Shown: positions 25,947 through 36,116, numbered from the stretch's first letter. The stretch: 64,000 nucleotides of DNA from Segnochrobactrum spirostomi (GCF_009600605.1 NZ_VWNA01000001.1:372001-436000), one strand, 5' to 3'. Numbers and translations: made by a program. Notes: generated by a model from the sequence alone, not told the origin.

Positions 25947-26729
25947 ATGCTATCGAAGCTTGCGAAGATCGAGCGCGTCGCCTTTGTGGCGAGCCGCACC
26001 GAAGAGGCCCAGACCGCCCGCACCCGTCTCGCCTCGGTCTATGGCGATCCCTCCGCCGAAGAGGCCGACGCCATCGTCGCCCTCGGCGGCGACGGCCTGA
26101 TGCTCGAAGCCCTCCACCGCTTCATGAACACCGGCAAGCCGATCTACGGGATGAACCGCGGCTCGGTCGGCTTCCTCATGAACGAGTTCCGCGAAGAGGG
26201 CCTGCTCGAGCGGCTGCGCCAGGGCGACATCACCGCGCTCCGGCCGCTCAAGATGGAGGCGACCGACATTCACGGCGCGCTCCATATCGCCCACGCCTTC
26301 AACGAGGTCTCGCTGCTGCGCGAGCTGCATCAGGCGGCAAAACTCCGGATCAGCATCGACGGCCGCATCCGGCTGGAAGAGCTGATCTGCGACGGCATCC
26401 TCGTCGCGACCCCGGCGGGCTCGACCGCCTACAATCTCTCCGCCCACGGGCCGATCCTGCCGATCAACGCCCAATTGCTGGCGCTGACCTCGATCAGCGC
26501 GTTCCGCCCCCGGCGTTGGCGGGGCGCCCTGCTCTCGCGCACCGCGCGGGTGACGATCGAGGTTCTGGAGATCGAGAAGCGCCCCGTCGCGGCCGCGGCC
26601 GATCACCTCGAAATCCGCTCGGTGCGCCGGGTCGACATCTACGAAGACCCCGTGTGCACGGGCCTCGTCATGTTCGACGCCGACCATTCCTGGGAAGAGC
26701 GGAACCTCGCCGAGCAGTTCCGCTACTGA
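25947..26729 (+). CDS. nadK: NAD kinase
   Basis: Phosphorylates NAD+ to NADP+. 260 residues with the GGDG motif in [15 protein letters not shown] (about 50-64), [12 protein letters not shown], the NE/D motif in [10 protein letters not shown] and [20 protein letters not shown] (about 150-169). The end [16 protein letters not shown] is typical of alphaproteobacterial NadK. The start is taken at ATG 25947, giving normal length; no strong ribosome site is visible, and upstream in-frame codons remain possible. Confidence 0.95.
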   Translation: MLSKLAKIERVAFVASRTEEAQTARTRLASVYGDPSAEEADAIVALGGDGLMLEALHRFMNTGKPIYGMNRGSVGFLMNEFREEGLLERLRQGDITALRPLKMEATDIHGALHIAHAFNEVSLLRELHQAAKLRISIDGRIRLEELICDGILVATPAGSTAYNLSAHGPILPINAQLLALTSISAFRPRRWRGALLSRTARVTIEVLEIEKRPVAAAADHLEIRSVRRVDIYEDPVCTGLVMFDADHSWEERNLAEQFRY

Positions 26730-26754
26730 CGGCGCCTCTCGCGCTGCTCGTTCC

Positions 26755-27369
26755 TCACTCCCCGCCGGGCGGCCGCGTCATCTGGAACAGGGCGGCGGCA
26801 TCCACCACCGAATAATCGCGGTATCCGAGCCGGGCGATCGGCTTGACGTTCGCCGTATCGAATTTCCCGTCGACGATGGCGTGATCGGCGATGTGGATGC
26901 CCACCACCTGCCCGAACGCGCAGATGTTCTCGCTCGGGCTGCCGTCGAGATTGTCGAGCTGGATGATCTGCAACACCCGGCATTCGAGGGCCGCCGCCGC
27001 CTCGCCGACGCGGGGCGCATCGACGAGCACGCCGGGGACCGGCGTCAGGCCGACGAGCTCGAACTCCGACCGCCCCCGCTCGAGTGGCGCACTCGAGCGG
27101 TTGACGGCCTCCCGAAGGTCCCAGGTCGCGAGATTGCAGACGAATTCGCCCGTCGCCCGGATGTTCGACAGTGTATCCTTCCAGCCGGCCGAAGACACCA
27201 TCACGATGTGCGGCTGCTCGGCGACCGCGCCGAAGAAGCTGTAGGGCGCGAGATTCGGGCGGCCGTCGATGTCGACAGTCGAGATCCAGCCGATCGGCCG
27301 CGGCGCGAGCAGCGCCTTGAACGGATCGTGGCGCAGGCCGTGGTCGTTGCGGATGGCATCATAGAACAT
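26755..27369 (-). CDS. Flavin reductase-like FMN-binding protein
   Basis: 204 residues of the flavin reductase split-barrel family: ALLAPRPIGWISTVDIDGRP near the start, NLAPYSFFGAVAEQPHIVMV and the FMN-binding NIRATGEFVCNLAT. It should bind FMN and reduce it or use it with NAD(P)H. Start ATG 27369 is 16 bp after the nitroreductase stop, so the two flavoproteins form an operon. The substrate is unknown. Confidence 0.85.
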   Translation of the reverse strand: MFYDAIRNDHGLRHDPFKALLAPRPIGWISTVDIDGRPNLAPYSFFGAVAEQPHIVMVSSAGWKDTLSNIRATGEFVCNLATWDLREAVNRSSAPLERGRSEFELVGLTPVPGVLVDAPRVGEAAAALECRVLQIIQLDNLDGSPSENICAFGQVVGIHIADHAIVDGKFDTANVKPIARLGYRDYSVVDAAALFQMTRPPGGE

Positions 27370-27385
27370 CGGAGACTCGCTCGGC

Positions 27386-27952
27386 TCACTGGTATTCGGT
27401 GATGAGGCTCGGCACATTCGGACGGTCGCGCTCGAAGGGCGGCTGGGTCGGCGTGCCGATGTGGACAAAGCCGGCGACCTTCTCCCCCTCGGCCGCACCG
27501 AGGAGCTTCGCCGCTTCGGCGTCGTAGGCCGGCCATTCGGTGAGCCAGACGCCTGCATAGCCGTGGGCGTTCACTGCATGGAGAAGATTGAGGCAGACGG
27601 CCCCGGCGGACAGCACCTGCTCCCATTCGGGAATCTTCGGATGAGGCGCGGCGCGGCTGAAGACGCCGACGACGAGCGGCGCGCGGGTAAAGCGCGTCTT
27701 CTCCGCGCGGATCATCTCCTCCGTCGCCTCTGGAAAGCGGCGCGCGCCATGGACCGCGAGGCGCTCGCCGGCGGCGACCGCACCCTCGCCCCGATAAAGC
27801 ACGAATCGCCACGGGGCGAGCTTGCCGTGGTCTGGCACCCGCGCGGCGATCGTCAGGATCGAAAGCAGTTCCTCCCCCTCCGGCGCAGGCGCGGCGAGTT
27901 GCAGCGCCGGAATCGAACGGCGGGTCTTGAGATAGGCGATGAGATCGGTCAT
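27386..27952 (-). CDS. Nitroreductase family protein (YdjA-like)
   Basis: 188-residue FMN-dependent nitroreductase. It opens with the FMN contact RRSIPALQL (about 11-19), followed by ILTIAARVPDHGKLAPWRFVLY and GVFSRAAPHPKIPEWEQVLS. C-terminal HIGTPTQPPFERDRP is usual for the short YdjA group. It is the first gene of a two-gene operon with the flavin reductase-like gene. The gap 27953-28250 upstream holds no gene that I can support. Confidence 0.9.
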   Translation of the reverse strand: MTDLIAYLKTRRSIPALQLAAPAPEGEELLSILTIAARVPDHGKLAPWRFVLYRGEGAVAAGERLAVHGARRFPEATEEMIRAEKTRFTRAPLVVGVFSRAAPHPKIPEWEQVLSAGAVCLNLLHAVNAHGYAGVWLTEWPAYDAEAAKLLGAAEGEKVAGFVHIGTPTQPPFERDRPNVPSLITEYQ

Positions 27953-28250
27953 GACGGGGAGGCTCTCGGAAGGATGCCGTTCTCAGCAGAGGCTGTCGAC
28001 GGCAGGAACGGACGGGAGCGGAGGCGGCGCGCGTTGTCTGCGCTCCTTCCGGTAAAAGGTGCCGCTGCGCCCGGCAAGCCCCATCTCCTTGGCTCCCGGA
28101 CGATGGCACCTTCGAGGCGACGACGACGGTTCGGCGGCTCACCGCCGGCGGTCTTCAAATCGCCTTTGTCCTTCTGTCACTTGCCGCATCTTCGCGGTGC
28201 CGTTTCGGGCCGATTCCCGCCCCGCGGCGTCTCTCGAAAGAGGTTCAGGC

Positions 28251-29345
28251 ATGGCGGCTGCCAAACCGCGCGATGGCGTCGAGATGAGCGGATCGGACCC
28301 GATCGGGTCGCGGACCGGTCGGACATCGATGATCCGGGTCCTTGCCGTCGCGCCGATCGCCGTCGCCGCTTTGCTCGCTGTTGTATCGACGGGACCGGCC
28401 GAGGCCGCCTCGGACACCATCGACGGCGGCGTGGTCCAGGCTCGTCCGCCGGCGCTGCCGCCGCGCAAGCCCGGGGCCGGCGTCGCGCAGAAGAGCATCA
28501 CCAATCCCGCCTCGCCGTTCGGCCCGGCGGTGCCCTACGCCCCCGCGACGACGGCGACCACCGGCCGCCCCGACGACCGCGAGGTGCCGCTTTATCTCGT
28601 CGCCAAGCTGACCGACAACGGCAAACCCCTCAGCACGGGGCTGGTGTGGCGCGTGTTCGGCGATACGCCGGGCCCCGACGGTCACCTGCCGCTCGTGGCC
28701 ATGTCGGCCGGCGGCGACGGAGAGTTTCGCCTGAAACCCGGAAGCTACCTCGTGCATGCCGCCTATGGCCGGGCCGGGCTGACCCGCAAGGTCACCGTGG
28801 ACCGCGACGTCGTCACCGAGACGGTCGTGTTGCGCGCCGGCGGCCTCCGGCTCGAGGCAGTGAGCGACGACGACCGGCCGCTGCCGGCCGCCGAATGCAG
28901 CTTCGACATCTTCGGCGGCGAGGACGCCAACGGCGAGCGGCCGCTCGTGCTCGGCAACGTGAAGCCCGGCGCCATCGTGCGGCTGCCGGCCGGCACCTAT
29001 CATATCGAAAGCCGCTATGGCGACATCAACGCGGTGATGCGCGCCGACATCGAGGTTCATCCCGGCAAGCTCACCGACGCCCGGCTGCACCAGAAGGCGG
29101 CCGAGGTGACGCTGAAGCTCGTCTCGGCGCCCGGCGGCGAAGCGCTCGCCAACACCCAATGGTCGGTGCTGACCCCCGCGGGCGACGTCGTCACCGAGAA
29201 GGTCGGCGCCTTCCCGACGGTCGTGCTCGCGGAAGGCCAATACGACATCGTCGCCACGAACGGCGGGAAGACCTACTCGAACACCGTCGACATCGAATCC
29301 GGCCGGGACCGGGATGTCGAGGTCATGGCGAGCGATCTGAAATAG
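28251..29345 (+). CDS. Exported hypothetical protein with repeated beta-rich domains
   Basis: 364 residues. A leader with a hydrophobic stretch at about 28-48 (IRVLAVAPIAVAALLAVVST) ends near AEA, and a Pro-rich linker follows. Three segments of about 85 residues then share the pattern of a strand, a Gly-rich turn and a LxxGxYxVxA-type ending (GSYLVHAAYG, GTYHIESRYG, GQYDIVATNG), like prealbumin-type repeats. The ATG at 28251 follows AAGAGG; internal ATGs before the hydrophobic stretch are alternatives. Related proteins are common in Hyphomicrobiales, and the function is unknown. Confidence 0.7.
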   Translation: MAAAKPRDGVEMSGSDPIGSRTGRTSMIRVLAVAPIAVAALLAVVSTGPAEAASDTIDGGVVQARPPALPPRKPGAGVAQKSITNPASPFGPAVPYAPATTATTGRPDDREVPLYLVAKLTDNGKPLSTGLVWRVFGDTPGPDGHLPLVAMSAGGDGEFRLKPGSYLVHAAYGRAGLTRKVTVDRDVVTETVVLRAGGLRLEAVSDDDRPLPAAECSFDIFGGEDANGERPLVLGNVKPGAIVRLPAGTYHIESRYGDINAVMRADIEVHPGKLTDARLHQKAAEVTLKLVSAPGGEALANTQWSVLTPAGDVVTEKVGAFPTVVLAEGQYDIVATNGGKTYSNTVDIESGRDRDVEVMASDLK

Positions 29346-29443
29346 GGCGCGGCGCTGCTACGGCGGCGACCTTGCGATCCGATCGGCTTCGATGGCGTGG
29401 CGCCCGCCCCAAAAGATCGGGATTTCGTTGCTCGATCGGGGTG

Positions 29444-29600
29444 CAGCCCTCCCTTCTCACCCTCGGGGAGAAGGTGCCCCGAAGGGGCGCATGAGGGGAT
29501 TTTCTTATATCTTTGAAGAATTTGCCGGAGAGGATAAGGGCCGAGAACGCCCCTCATCCGGCCCTATTGGGCCACCTTCTCCCCGCCAGCGGAGATAAGG
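29444..29600. repeat. Pair of RIME-like intergenic palindromes, inverted
   Basis: One element (about 29446-29498) has CCTTCTCACCCTCGGGGAGAAGG-type arms and TGCCCCGAAGGGGC, ending ATGAGGGG. The second (29550-29600) runs the opposite way from CCCCTCATCCGGCCC to the CCTTCTCCCC arm. About 50 bp of AT-rich sequence lies between them. These words match the rhizobial intergenic mosaic element family. They occupy the gap between the hypothetical gene and thrS and may act as transcript ends. Confidence 0.75.
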
Positions 29601-29704
29601 GAGGCGGCGGCGTTGCGCCGCCAGACACGATGATCAGGCTTTCCACGCGATGAAAGAACGCGCGGATGGACTTCCGCCCACCGCGCGCCTCTCTCGTGGC
29701 GGCC

Positions 29705-31678
29705 TCACGCCGCCGTGGCGGCGCGGGCGCGGCGGAGGTCGGGGGGCACCGCCTCGTCGATGAGGGCGGCGAGCGCCGCTTCGAGCGGCATCTGCGCCTG
29801 ATCGCGGGAGCCGAGGCGGCGGATCGAGATGGTCCCCTCCTCTGCCTCGCGCTTGCCGGCGACCAGCATCACCGGCACCTTGGCCAGCGAGTGCTCGCGC
29901 ACCTTGTAGTTGATCTTCTCGTTGCGCAGATCGATCTCCGCCCGCAGCCCCGCCGCGACGAGGCGCTCGCGCACCTTCACCGCATAATCGTCGGCGTCCG
30001 AGGTGATGGTTGTGACCATCACCTGGGTCGGCGCGAGCCAGAGCGGGAAGTGGCCGGCATAGTTCTCGATCAGGATGCCGATGAAGCGCTCCATCGAGCC
30101 GCAGATGGCCCGGTGGATCATCACCGGCGCCTTCTTCTGACCGTCTTCGCCGATATAGAACGCACCGAACCGCTCCGGCAGGTTGAAGTCGACCTGGGTG
30201 GTGCCGCATTGCCAATCACGCCCGATGGCGTCGCGCAGCACATATTCGAACTTCGGCCCGTAGAACGCGCCCTCGCCCGGATTGATCGCGGTCTTGATAC
30301 GCCCGCCGGACTGCGCCGCGATCTGCTCGAGCACCTGGCTCATCACGCCCTCGGCGTGATCCCAGAGCTCGTCCGAACCGACCCGCTTCTCCGGCCGGGT
30401 CGAGAGCTTCACCACGATCTCCTGGAACCCGAAATCGGCATAGGTCGAGAGGATCAGGTCGTTGATCTTCAGGCACTCCGCCGCCATCTGCTCTTCGGTG
30501 CAGAAGATGTGCGCGTCGTCCTGGGTGAAGCCGCGCACGCGCATCAGGCCGTGCATCGCGCCCGACGGCTCATAGCGATGCACTGCGCCAAATTCCGCAA
30601 GCCGCATCGGTAGATCGCGGTAGGACTTCAGGCCATGCTTGAAGATCTGCACATGCCCCGGGCAGTTCATCGGCTTCAGCGCGAAGATGCGGTCGTCGTC
30701 GGTCTCCTCGCCGGCCGAGCGCACCGCGAACATGTTCTCGCGGTACCAGCCCCAGTGGCCAGAGGTTTCCCATAGCGACTTGTCCAGCACCTGCGGCGCG
30801 TTGACCTCGCGATAATCGGCGGCGAGGCGGCGGCGCATATAGGCGACGAGGCCTTGGAACACGGCCCAGCCGTTCGGATGCCAGAACACGACGCCCGGCC
30901 CCTCCTCCTGGAAATGGAAGAGGTCCATCTCGCGGCCGAGCCGGCGATGGTCGCGCTTCTCCGCCTCCTCGAGCATGGTGAGGTAGGCGTTGAGGTCGGC
31001 GTCGGTGCCCCAGGCGGTGCCGTAGATACGCGACAGCATGGGATTGCGCGCATCGCCGCGCCAATAGGCGCCGGCGACCTTCATCAGCTTGAAGGACTGG
31101 CCGATCTGCCCGGTCGAGGCCATGTGCGGGCCGCGGCAGAGGTCGAACCACTCGCCCTGCTTATAGATCTTGACGTCCTGGTCGGCAGGGATCGCGTCGA
31201 CGAGCTCGACCTTGAACTGCTCGCCCTTGTCGGCGAACACGCGCTTGGCCTCGTCGCGCGACCACACTTCCTTGGTGAAGGGGGCGTTGCGCGCGATGAT
31301 CTCGCGCATCTTCGCCTCGATCTTCGGCAGGTCGTCGAGGGTGAAGGGCTCGTTGCGGAAGAAGTCGTAATAGAAGCCGTTCTCGATCACCGGGCCGATG
31401 GTGACCTGAGTGCCCGGAAAGAGCTCCTGCACGGCCTCGGCCAGGACGTGCGCGGCATCGTGGCGGATCAGCTCGACCGCGCGCGGGTCCTCGCGGGTCA
31501 CGATCTCGATGCGGCCGTCACGGGCGAGCGGCTCGGCCAGATCCTGCACGGTGCCATCAATGGCGACCGCGACGGCCTTCTTGGCGAGCGACTTGGAAAT
31601 CGATTCGGCGACCGCGCGGCCGGTCACGCCGGCTTCGAACGCACGCTTGGCGCCATCGGGAAAGGTCAATTCGATCAT
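29705..31678 (-). CDS. thrS: Threonyl-tRNA synthetase
   Basis: Charges tRNA-Thr and edits mis-charged serine. 657 residues in the usual order: TGS domain at 1-62, editing domain with [17 protein letters not shown], class II catalytic core (motif 2 [20 protein letters not shown], zinc-site MNCPGHV), and anticodon-binding domain ending about 640. I chose ATG 31678, preceded by AAGGAG, over a GTG at 31696. It stands alone between RIME-like repeats. No attenuator is evident. Confidence 0.97.
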   Translation of the reverse strand: MIELTFPDGAKRAFEAGVTGRAVAESISKSLAKKAVAVAIDGTVQDLAEPLARDGRIEIVTREDPRAVELIRHDAAHVLAEAVQELFPGTQVTIGPVIENGFYYDFFRNEPFTLDDLPKIEAKMREIIARNAPFTKEVWSRDEAKRVFADKGEQFKVELVDAIPADQDVKIYKQGEWFDLCRGPHMASTGQIGQSFKLMKVAGAYWRGDARNPMLSRIYGTAWGTDADLNAYLTMLEEAEKRDHRRLGREMDLFHFQEEGPGVVFWHPNGWAVFQGLVAYMRRRLAADYREVNAPQVLDKSLWETSGHWGWYRENMFAVRSAGEETDDDRIFALKPMNCPGHVQIFKHGLKSYRDLPMRLAEFGAVHRYEPSGAMHGLMRVRGFTQDDAHIFCTEEQMAAECLKINDLILSTYADFGFQEIVVKLSTRPEKRVGSDELWDHAEGVMSQVLEQIAAQSGGRIKTAINPGEGAFYGPKFEYVLRDAIGRDWQCGTTQVDFNLPERFGAFYIGEDGQKKAPVMIHRAICGSMERFIGILIENYAGHFPLWLAPTQVMVTTITSDADDYAVKVRERLVAAGLRAEIDLRNEKINYKVREHSLAKVPVMLVAGKREAEEGTISIRRLGSRDQAQMPLEAALAALIDEAVPPDLRRARAATAA

Positions 31679-31838
31679 CGTCGTCTCCTTGCTCACTCAC
31701 TGCCTACGAGCGCAGGTAAGCGGTCGGGGGTGGGATATAGGGGTGCGGCTGCACCGTCAACAAAGGGCATGAAGGCCTGAGATGGCGCGAAGCTGTCGCG
31801 GTTGGACTGTAAAGCCGTCCGCTGAACGCTCGGCCGGC

Positions 31839-31960
31839 CCCCTCTCCCCCGCGGGGAGAGGGTTGGGGTGAGGGAGCGATACGGGCGATGGAACGGCTTC
31901 CGGCGCCGCCTCCCCTCATCCGGCCCTACCGGGCCACCTTCTCCCCGAGGGGGAGAAGGG
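31839..31960. repeat. RIME-like intergenic palindromes between glpX and thrS
   Basis: Two elements: CCCTCTCCCC CGC GGGGAGAGGG at about 31840-31862 followed by TTGGGGTGAGGG, and at 31912-31960 CCCCTCATCCGGCCC followed by a CCTTCTCCCC / GGGGGAGAAGG hairpin. The second is the same type as the copy at 29550. The rest of the gap 31679-32029 shows nothing further. Confidence 0.75.
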
Positions 31961-32029
31961 ATCGAGAGGCCGAGTTCGTGGCGGCACGTGGACATCCACC
32001 GCGGCCGCAAACGAACGCGTCGCGCCGGC

Positions 32030-33022
32030 TTATTCGGACTCGAACTTGCGCAACAGCGGGTGGGTCGCCTTCACCCAGCGCACCGTGCGGGTCGCCGAGC
32101 GCATCACCAGCGTCTCCGTCGTCACCGCGTCGCGGCCGAAGCGCACGCCGGTGAGCAGGCTGCCGTCGGTCACGCCGGTCGCGGCGAAATAGACGTCGCC
32201 CGAGGCCATCTCGGACATGTCGTACTTCTTGTTCGGATCGGCGATGCCCATCCGCCGGGCGCGCTCGCGCTTCTCCTCGGTGTCGAGGATGAGACGGCCC
32301 TGCATCTGGCCGCCGATGCAGCGCAGCGCGGCGGCCGCGAGCACGCCCTCCGGCGCGCCGCCGATGCCGAGATAGATATCGACGCCGGTCTGGTCCGGAT
32401 TGGTGGTGTGGATGATGCCGGCGACGTCGCCGTCGGTGATGAGCTGCACCGCCGCGCCGGTCGCCCGCACCGCCTCGATCAGGGCGGCGTGGCGCGGGCG
32501 GTCCATGATGAGCGCGTTGATCTCGTTGACCGGAACGCCCTTCGCCTTAGCGAGGGCGAGGATGTTGTCGGCCGGCGAGGCGTCGAGATCGATCAGACCG
32601 TCGGGATAGCCCGGGCCGATCGCGATCTTGTCCATGTAGACGTCGGGCGCGTTGAGGAGCCCGCCGCGCTCGGTGATGGCGAGCACCGCCAGCGAGTTCG
32701 GCTGGTTCTTGGCGCACAGCGTGGTGCCTTCGAGCGGATCGAGGGCGATATCGACCTTGGTCTTGCCACCGGTGCCGACATTTTCGCCAATATAGAGCAT
32801 CGGCGCCTCGTCGCGCTCACCCTCGCCGATCACGACGGTCCCGTCGATCGGCAGCCGGTTGAGCTCCTTGCGCATGGCGTCGACGGCCGCCTGATCGGCC
32901 GCCTTCTCGTCGCCGCGTCCGCGGAGGCGGGCGGCGGCCACGGCGGCACGCTCCGTCACGCGCACGACCTCGAGGGTCAGAATGCGCTCCAGCACGGCAT
33001 TCCACGCCGCTTCCTTGCTCAT
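32030..33022 (-). CDS. glpX: Class II fructose-1,6-bisphosphatase (GlpX)
   Basis: Metal-dependent gluconeogenic phosphatase. 330 residues with VIGEGERDEAPMLYIGE, the metal and phosphate site LDPLEGTTLCAKNQPNSLA, GDVAGIIHTT and IYLGIGGAPEGVLAAAALRC. I chose the ATG at 33022 because AGGAGGAGCGG precedes it and it begins where family proteins begin. The frame stays open upstream to an ATG at 33235 (see the leader entry). It lies downstream of hom in the common Hyphomicrobiales order aminotransferase-hom-glpX. Confidence 0.95.
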   Translation of the reverse strand: MSKEAAWNAVLERILTLEVVRVTERAAVAAARLRGRGDEKAADQAAVDAMRKELNRLPIDGTVVIGEGERDEAPMLYIGENVGTGGKTKVDIALDPLEGTTLCAKNQPNSLAVLAITERGGLLNAPDVYMDKIAIGPGYPDGLIDLDASPADNILALAKAKGVPVNEINALIMDRPRHAALIEAVRATGAAVQLITDGDVAGIIHTTNPDQTGVDIYLGIGGAPEGVLAAAALRCIGGQMQGRLILDTEEKRERARRMGIADPNKKYDMSEMASGDVYFAATGVTDGSLLTGVRFGRDAVTTETLVMRSATRTVRWVKATHPLLRKFESE

Positions 33023-33235
33023 CGTCGTCCGCTCCTCCTGATTTGCGATCGTCTCGGAGCGCGCTGCCGTGGCCGCCTTCCGCTCCTTCTTCGCCTCTTT
33101 GCCCTTACCGGCCTTCTTGCGGGCCGACTTCTTCGCGGACGTCTCTCCCCCCAATTCGTCCACCGCGCCGGCCGTCGCCGGCGCCTTGTCCTTCTTCTTC
33201 GCCTTCGCCGTTTTCGCCTTGTCGTGCTCAGCCAT
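33023..33235 (-). other. Lysine/alanine-rich open leader in frame with glpX
   Basis: From an ATG at 33235, 71 codons run in frame into glpX. They encode a strongly Lys/Ala-biased peptide (KAKTAKAKKKDKAPATAG, SAKKSARKKAGKGKEAKKE), like histone H1-type or AlgP-type tails. It could be an N-terminal extension of GlpX or untranslated sequence of odd composition. The ribosome site at 33022 favours the short protein, while the composition suggests selection at protein level. There is a single frame and no stop. Confidence 0.45.
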
Positions 33236-33324
33236 GGTCCACTTCGTCCGCGCCGACGCCCGCACCCTCTGCGAAGCGTTCCGCGGACATCCTTTCCTCA
33301 ACTATCGCGGGAAGCGCCCGCCTG

Positions 33325-34653
33325 TCACGCCAGCTTCTCGATGCGGATCATGCGGGGCCGGCCGGCGATGACGGTCTGCTCGTTCTCGATCGCCTCCAGG
33401 GCCGCGCGCACCGCGGATTCGGTCGTCTCGTAGGTGATGAGGATGATCGGCTGGGCATCCGCCGGGGTCGCCGCGCCTGGCGCGTCCTCATGCGGCGCGC
33501 GACGGCGCTGCACGATCGATTCGAGCGAGATGCCGTGGGCCGCCATGTGGCTCGCGATCGCGGCGAACGCGCCGGGACGGTCGTGGACGAGGAAGCGCAG
33601 ATAATAGCCGCCGGCATGCTTCTTCATGCGCGCGGCCTGATAGGGCTTGAGGCGGGCCGCCGGGCGGCCGAAGGCGCTGAGACGCCGGCCCGACGCGACG
33701 TCGGCAAGGTCCGCGAGCACCGACGAGGCGGTGGCGTCGCCGCCGGCGCCGGGGCCGACGAGAACGATCTCGCCGACCGCGTCGCCATCGACCGCGACCG
33801 CATTGAGGACGCCGTCGACCCGGGCTATCGCCGACGATTTCGGCACCATGGTGGGGTGGACGCGCTGCTCGATGCCGCCTTCGGTGCGGCTCGCGACGCC
33901 GAGCAACTTGATGCGGTAGCCGAGCTCGTCGGCCGCCTCGATGTCGGCCGGCGTGATGGCCGAGATGCCCTCGACGTGGATCGCCGCGGCGTCGACCTCG
34001 GTGCCGAAGGCGAGGCTCGTCAGCAGCGCCAGCTTGTGCGCGGTGTCGAAGCCCTCGACGTCGAAGGTCGGGTCGGCCTCGGCATAGCCGAGCCGCTGCG
34101 CCTCGGCCAAGCAGGCGGCGAAGTCGAGCCCCTCCCGCTCCATGCGGGTCAGGATATAATTGCAGGTGCCGTTGAGGATGCCATAGACGCGGCTCACCGC
34201 ATTGCCGGCGATCGCCTCGCGCAGCGTGCGCACGATCGGGATGCCGCCGGCGACCGCGGCTTCGAAGCCGATGCTCGACCCCGTCTCGTCGGCGCGCCGT
34301 GCGAAGCGGGTGCCGTGGCGGGCGAGCAGCGCCTTGTTGGCGGTCACGACCGGGATGCCGCGTTCGATGGCGGCGGCGACGGCCGCCTCGGCGGCACCGC
34401 CTTCCCCGCCCATCACTTCGACGAGGACATCGATCTCGGGATCGTTTGCCACCGCGACCGGATCGTCATGCCAGCGGAACCGGGACAGATCGAAACCGCG
34501 ATCGCGACCACGCGACCGCGCGGAAACGGCGCTCACGACGATCGGACGGCCGCAGCGGTCGGTGAGCTCGTCGGCGTGGCGATCGATGAGCCGGACGACC
34601 GCGCTCCCCACCGTCCCGAGGCCGGCGAGGCCCACTTTCAGCGGCTGAACCAT
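33325..34653 (-). CDS. hom: Homoserine dehydrogenase
   Basis: Reduces aspartate semialdehyde to homoserine for threonine and methionine. 442 residues with the nucleotide site LKVGLAGLGTVGSAVVRLI (about 4-22), catalytic-domain GILNGTCNYILTRMEREGL (about 170-188), DPTFDVEGFDTAHKLALL and a C-terminal ACT domain from about 350 (LRFLVHDRPGAFAAIASH), implying threonine feedback. ATG 34653 matches the family N-terminus. It is followed by glpX. The 245 bp gap before it holds a GC-rich hairpin and no gene. Confidence 0.95.
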   Translation of the reverse strand: MVQPLKVGLAGLGTVGSAVVRLIDRHADELTDRCGRPIVVSAVSARSRGRDRGFDLSRFRWHDDPVAVANDPEIDVLVEVMGGEGGAAEAAVAAAIERGIPVVTANKALLARHGTRFARRADETGSSIGFEAAVAGGIPIVRTLREAIAGNAVSRVYGILNGTCNYILTRMEREGLDFAACLAEAQRLGYAEADPTFDVEGFDTAHKLALLTSLAFGTEVDAAAIHVEGISAITPADIEAADELGYRIKLLGVASRTEGGIEQRVHPTMVPKSSAIARVDGVLNAVAVDGDAVGEIVLVGPGAGGDATASSVLADLADVASGRRLSAFGRPAARLKPYQAARMKKHAGGYYLRFLVHDRPGAFAAIASHMAAHGISLESIVQRRRAPHEDAPGAATPADAQPIILITYETTESAVRAALEAIENEQTVIAGRPRMIRIEKLA

Positions 34654-34898
34654 GTAGGCTGGAATCCTGCGCACGAGGGTCGGACGCGGCCCTGCGGCCG
34701 CGGAGCGAAGCCCGCTCCAGAGCCCGCCGCCACGGGCGGGCCGTGACGACGCGAGCCCGCTCCGGAGGCGGAAGCTGGCCCCCGCTTCGACGGCCGCCCG
34801 GTCAGGCGGTCGCAGGACGGCGGCCTGCGGCGCGGGCGGATGCCGCGCGGCAGGCTACCCAAGCGGAACGTCCTGCTGCGAGCGCGCCCCCCGCGCGA

Positions 34899-36116
34899 TC
34901 AGCGGCGAGCGCTGATCGGGATGACGTTGTGCAACGTTTCGTCCGCCGTTTCAAGGAAACGGCGGAGGTTGCGCGCAGCCTGGCGAATGCGCTGCTCGTT
35001 TTCCACGAGCGCGATGCGCACGAAGGAATCGCCGTGCTCGCCGAAGCCGATGCCCGGCGCCACCGCGATGTCCGCCTTCTCGAGGAGGAGCTTGGAGAAT
35101 TCCAGGCTGCCGAGCTCGCGATAAGGTTCGGGGATCGGCGCCCAGGCAAACATCGAGGCATTGGGCGACGGGATCGTCCACCCGGAGCGGCCGAAGGCGT
35201 CGACGAGGGCGTCGCGGCGGCGCCGATAGACCTCGCGGACCTCCTCGATCGGCGCATCGCCGGCGTGGAGCGCGGCGGAGGCGGCGACCTGGATCGGCGT
35301 GAACGCGCCGTAATCGAGATAGGACTTCACCCGGGTCAGCGCGGAGATCAGCCGCTCGTTGCCGACCGCGAAGCCCATGCGCCAGCCCGGCATGGAGAAC
35401 GTCTTCGACATCGAGGTGAACTCGACCGCGACGTCCTTGGCCCCCGGAACCTGGAGAATCGACGGGGGCGGCACGCCGTCGAAATAGATTTCGGCGTAGG
35501 CGAGGTCGGAGAGAACGAACAACTCGTGGCGGCGGGCGAAGGCGACGACGTCGCGGTAGAAGTCGAGATCGGCGACGGTCGCGGTCGGGTTCGCCGGATA
35601 GCAGAGCACCACGGCGAGCGGCTTCGGGATCGAATGCACGACGGCGCGCTCGAGGGCGCGGAAGAATTCCGGCCCCGGCTCGGCCGGCACCGAGCGGATC
35701 ACGCCGCCCGCCATCAGGAAGCCGAAGGCGTGGATCGGATAGCTCGGGTTCGGCACCAGCACCACGTCGCCGGGCGCCGTGATCGCTTGCGCCATGTTGG
35801 CGAAGCCTTCCTTCGAACCGAGGGTCGCGACGACCTCGGTGTTAGGATCGAGCTTCACGCCGAAGCGGCGCTCGTAATAGGCGGCCTGGGCGCGGCGCAG
35901 ACCCGGAATACCCTTCGACGAGGAATAGCGGTGGGTCCGCGGGCGCTGGATCGTCTCGCAGAGCTTGTCGACGATGAATTGCGGCGTCGGCAGGTCGGGA
36001 TTGCCCATGCCGAGATCGATGATGTCCGCGCCCGCCGCTCGCGCGCTCGCCTTCAGCCGGTTGACCTGCTCGAAGACGTAAAGCGGCAAACGCCGGATCT
36101 TGTGGAACTCGTCCAT
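34899..36116 (-). CDS. Class I/II aminotransferase (LL-diaminopimelate/alanine aminotransferase-like)
   Basis: PLP enzyme of about 405 residues. FHKIRRLPLYVFEQVNRLK opens the protein, then LGMGNPDLPTPQFIVDKL, YPANPTATVADLDFYRD, and the PLP lysine in SMSKTFSMPGWRMGFAVG (about 240-257). Alphaproteobacterial relatives are annotated as LL-diaminopimelate or alanine aminotransferases. A GTG at 36119 directly precedes ATG 36116. It heads the leftward run aminotransferase-hom-glpX. Upstream, TTGACCTTG occurs twice 14 bp apart (36122, 36136). Confidence 0.9.
   Translation of the reverse strand: MDEFHKIRRLPLYVFEQVNRLKASARAAGADIIDLGMGNPDLPTPQFIVDKLCETIQRPRTHRYSSSKGIPGLRRAQAAYYERRFGVKLDPNTEVVATLGSKEGFANMAQAITAPGDVVLVPNPSYPIHAFGFLMAGGVIRSVPAEPGPEFFRALERAVVHSIPKPLAVVLCYPANPTATVADLDFYRDVVAFARRHELFVLSDLAYAEIYFDGVPPPSILQVPGAKDVAVEFTSMSKTFSMPGWRMGFAVGNERLISALTRVKSYLDYGAFTPIQVAASAALHAGDAPIEEVREVYRRRRDALVDAFGRSGWTIPSPNASMFAWAPIPEPYRELGSLEFSKLLLEKADIAVAPGIGFGEHGDSFVRIALVENEQRIRQAARNLRRFLETADETLHNVIPISARR

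Noticed and set aside
27461-29494. Open frame of about 680 codons on the plus strand
   Set aside because: It runs antisense to nitroreductase and out of frame with the exported hypothetical protein; no recognisable domain.
29444-29600. CRISPR array
   Set aside because: The repeats are palindromic intergenic elements in opposite orientation, without regular spacers or cas genes.
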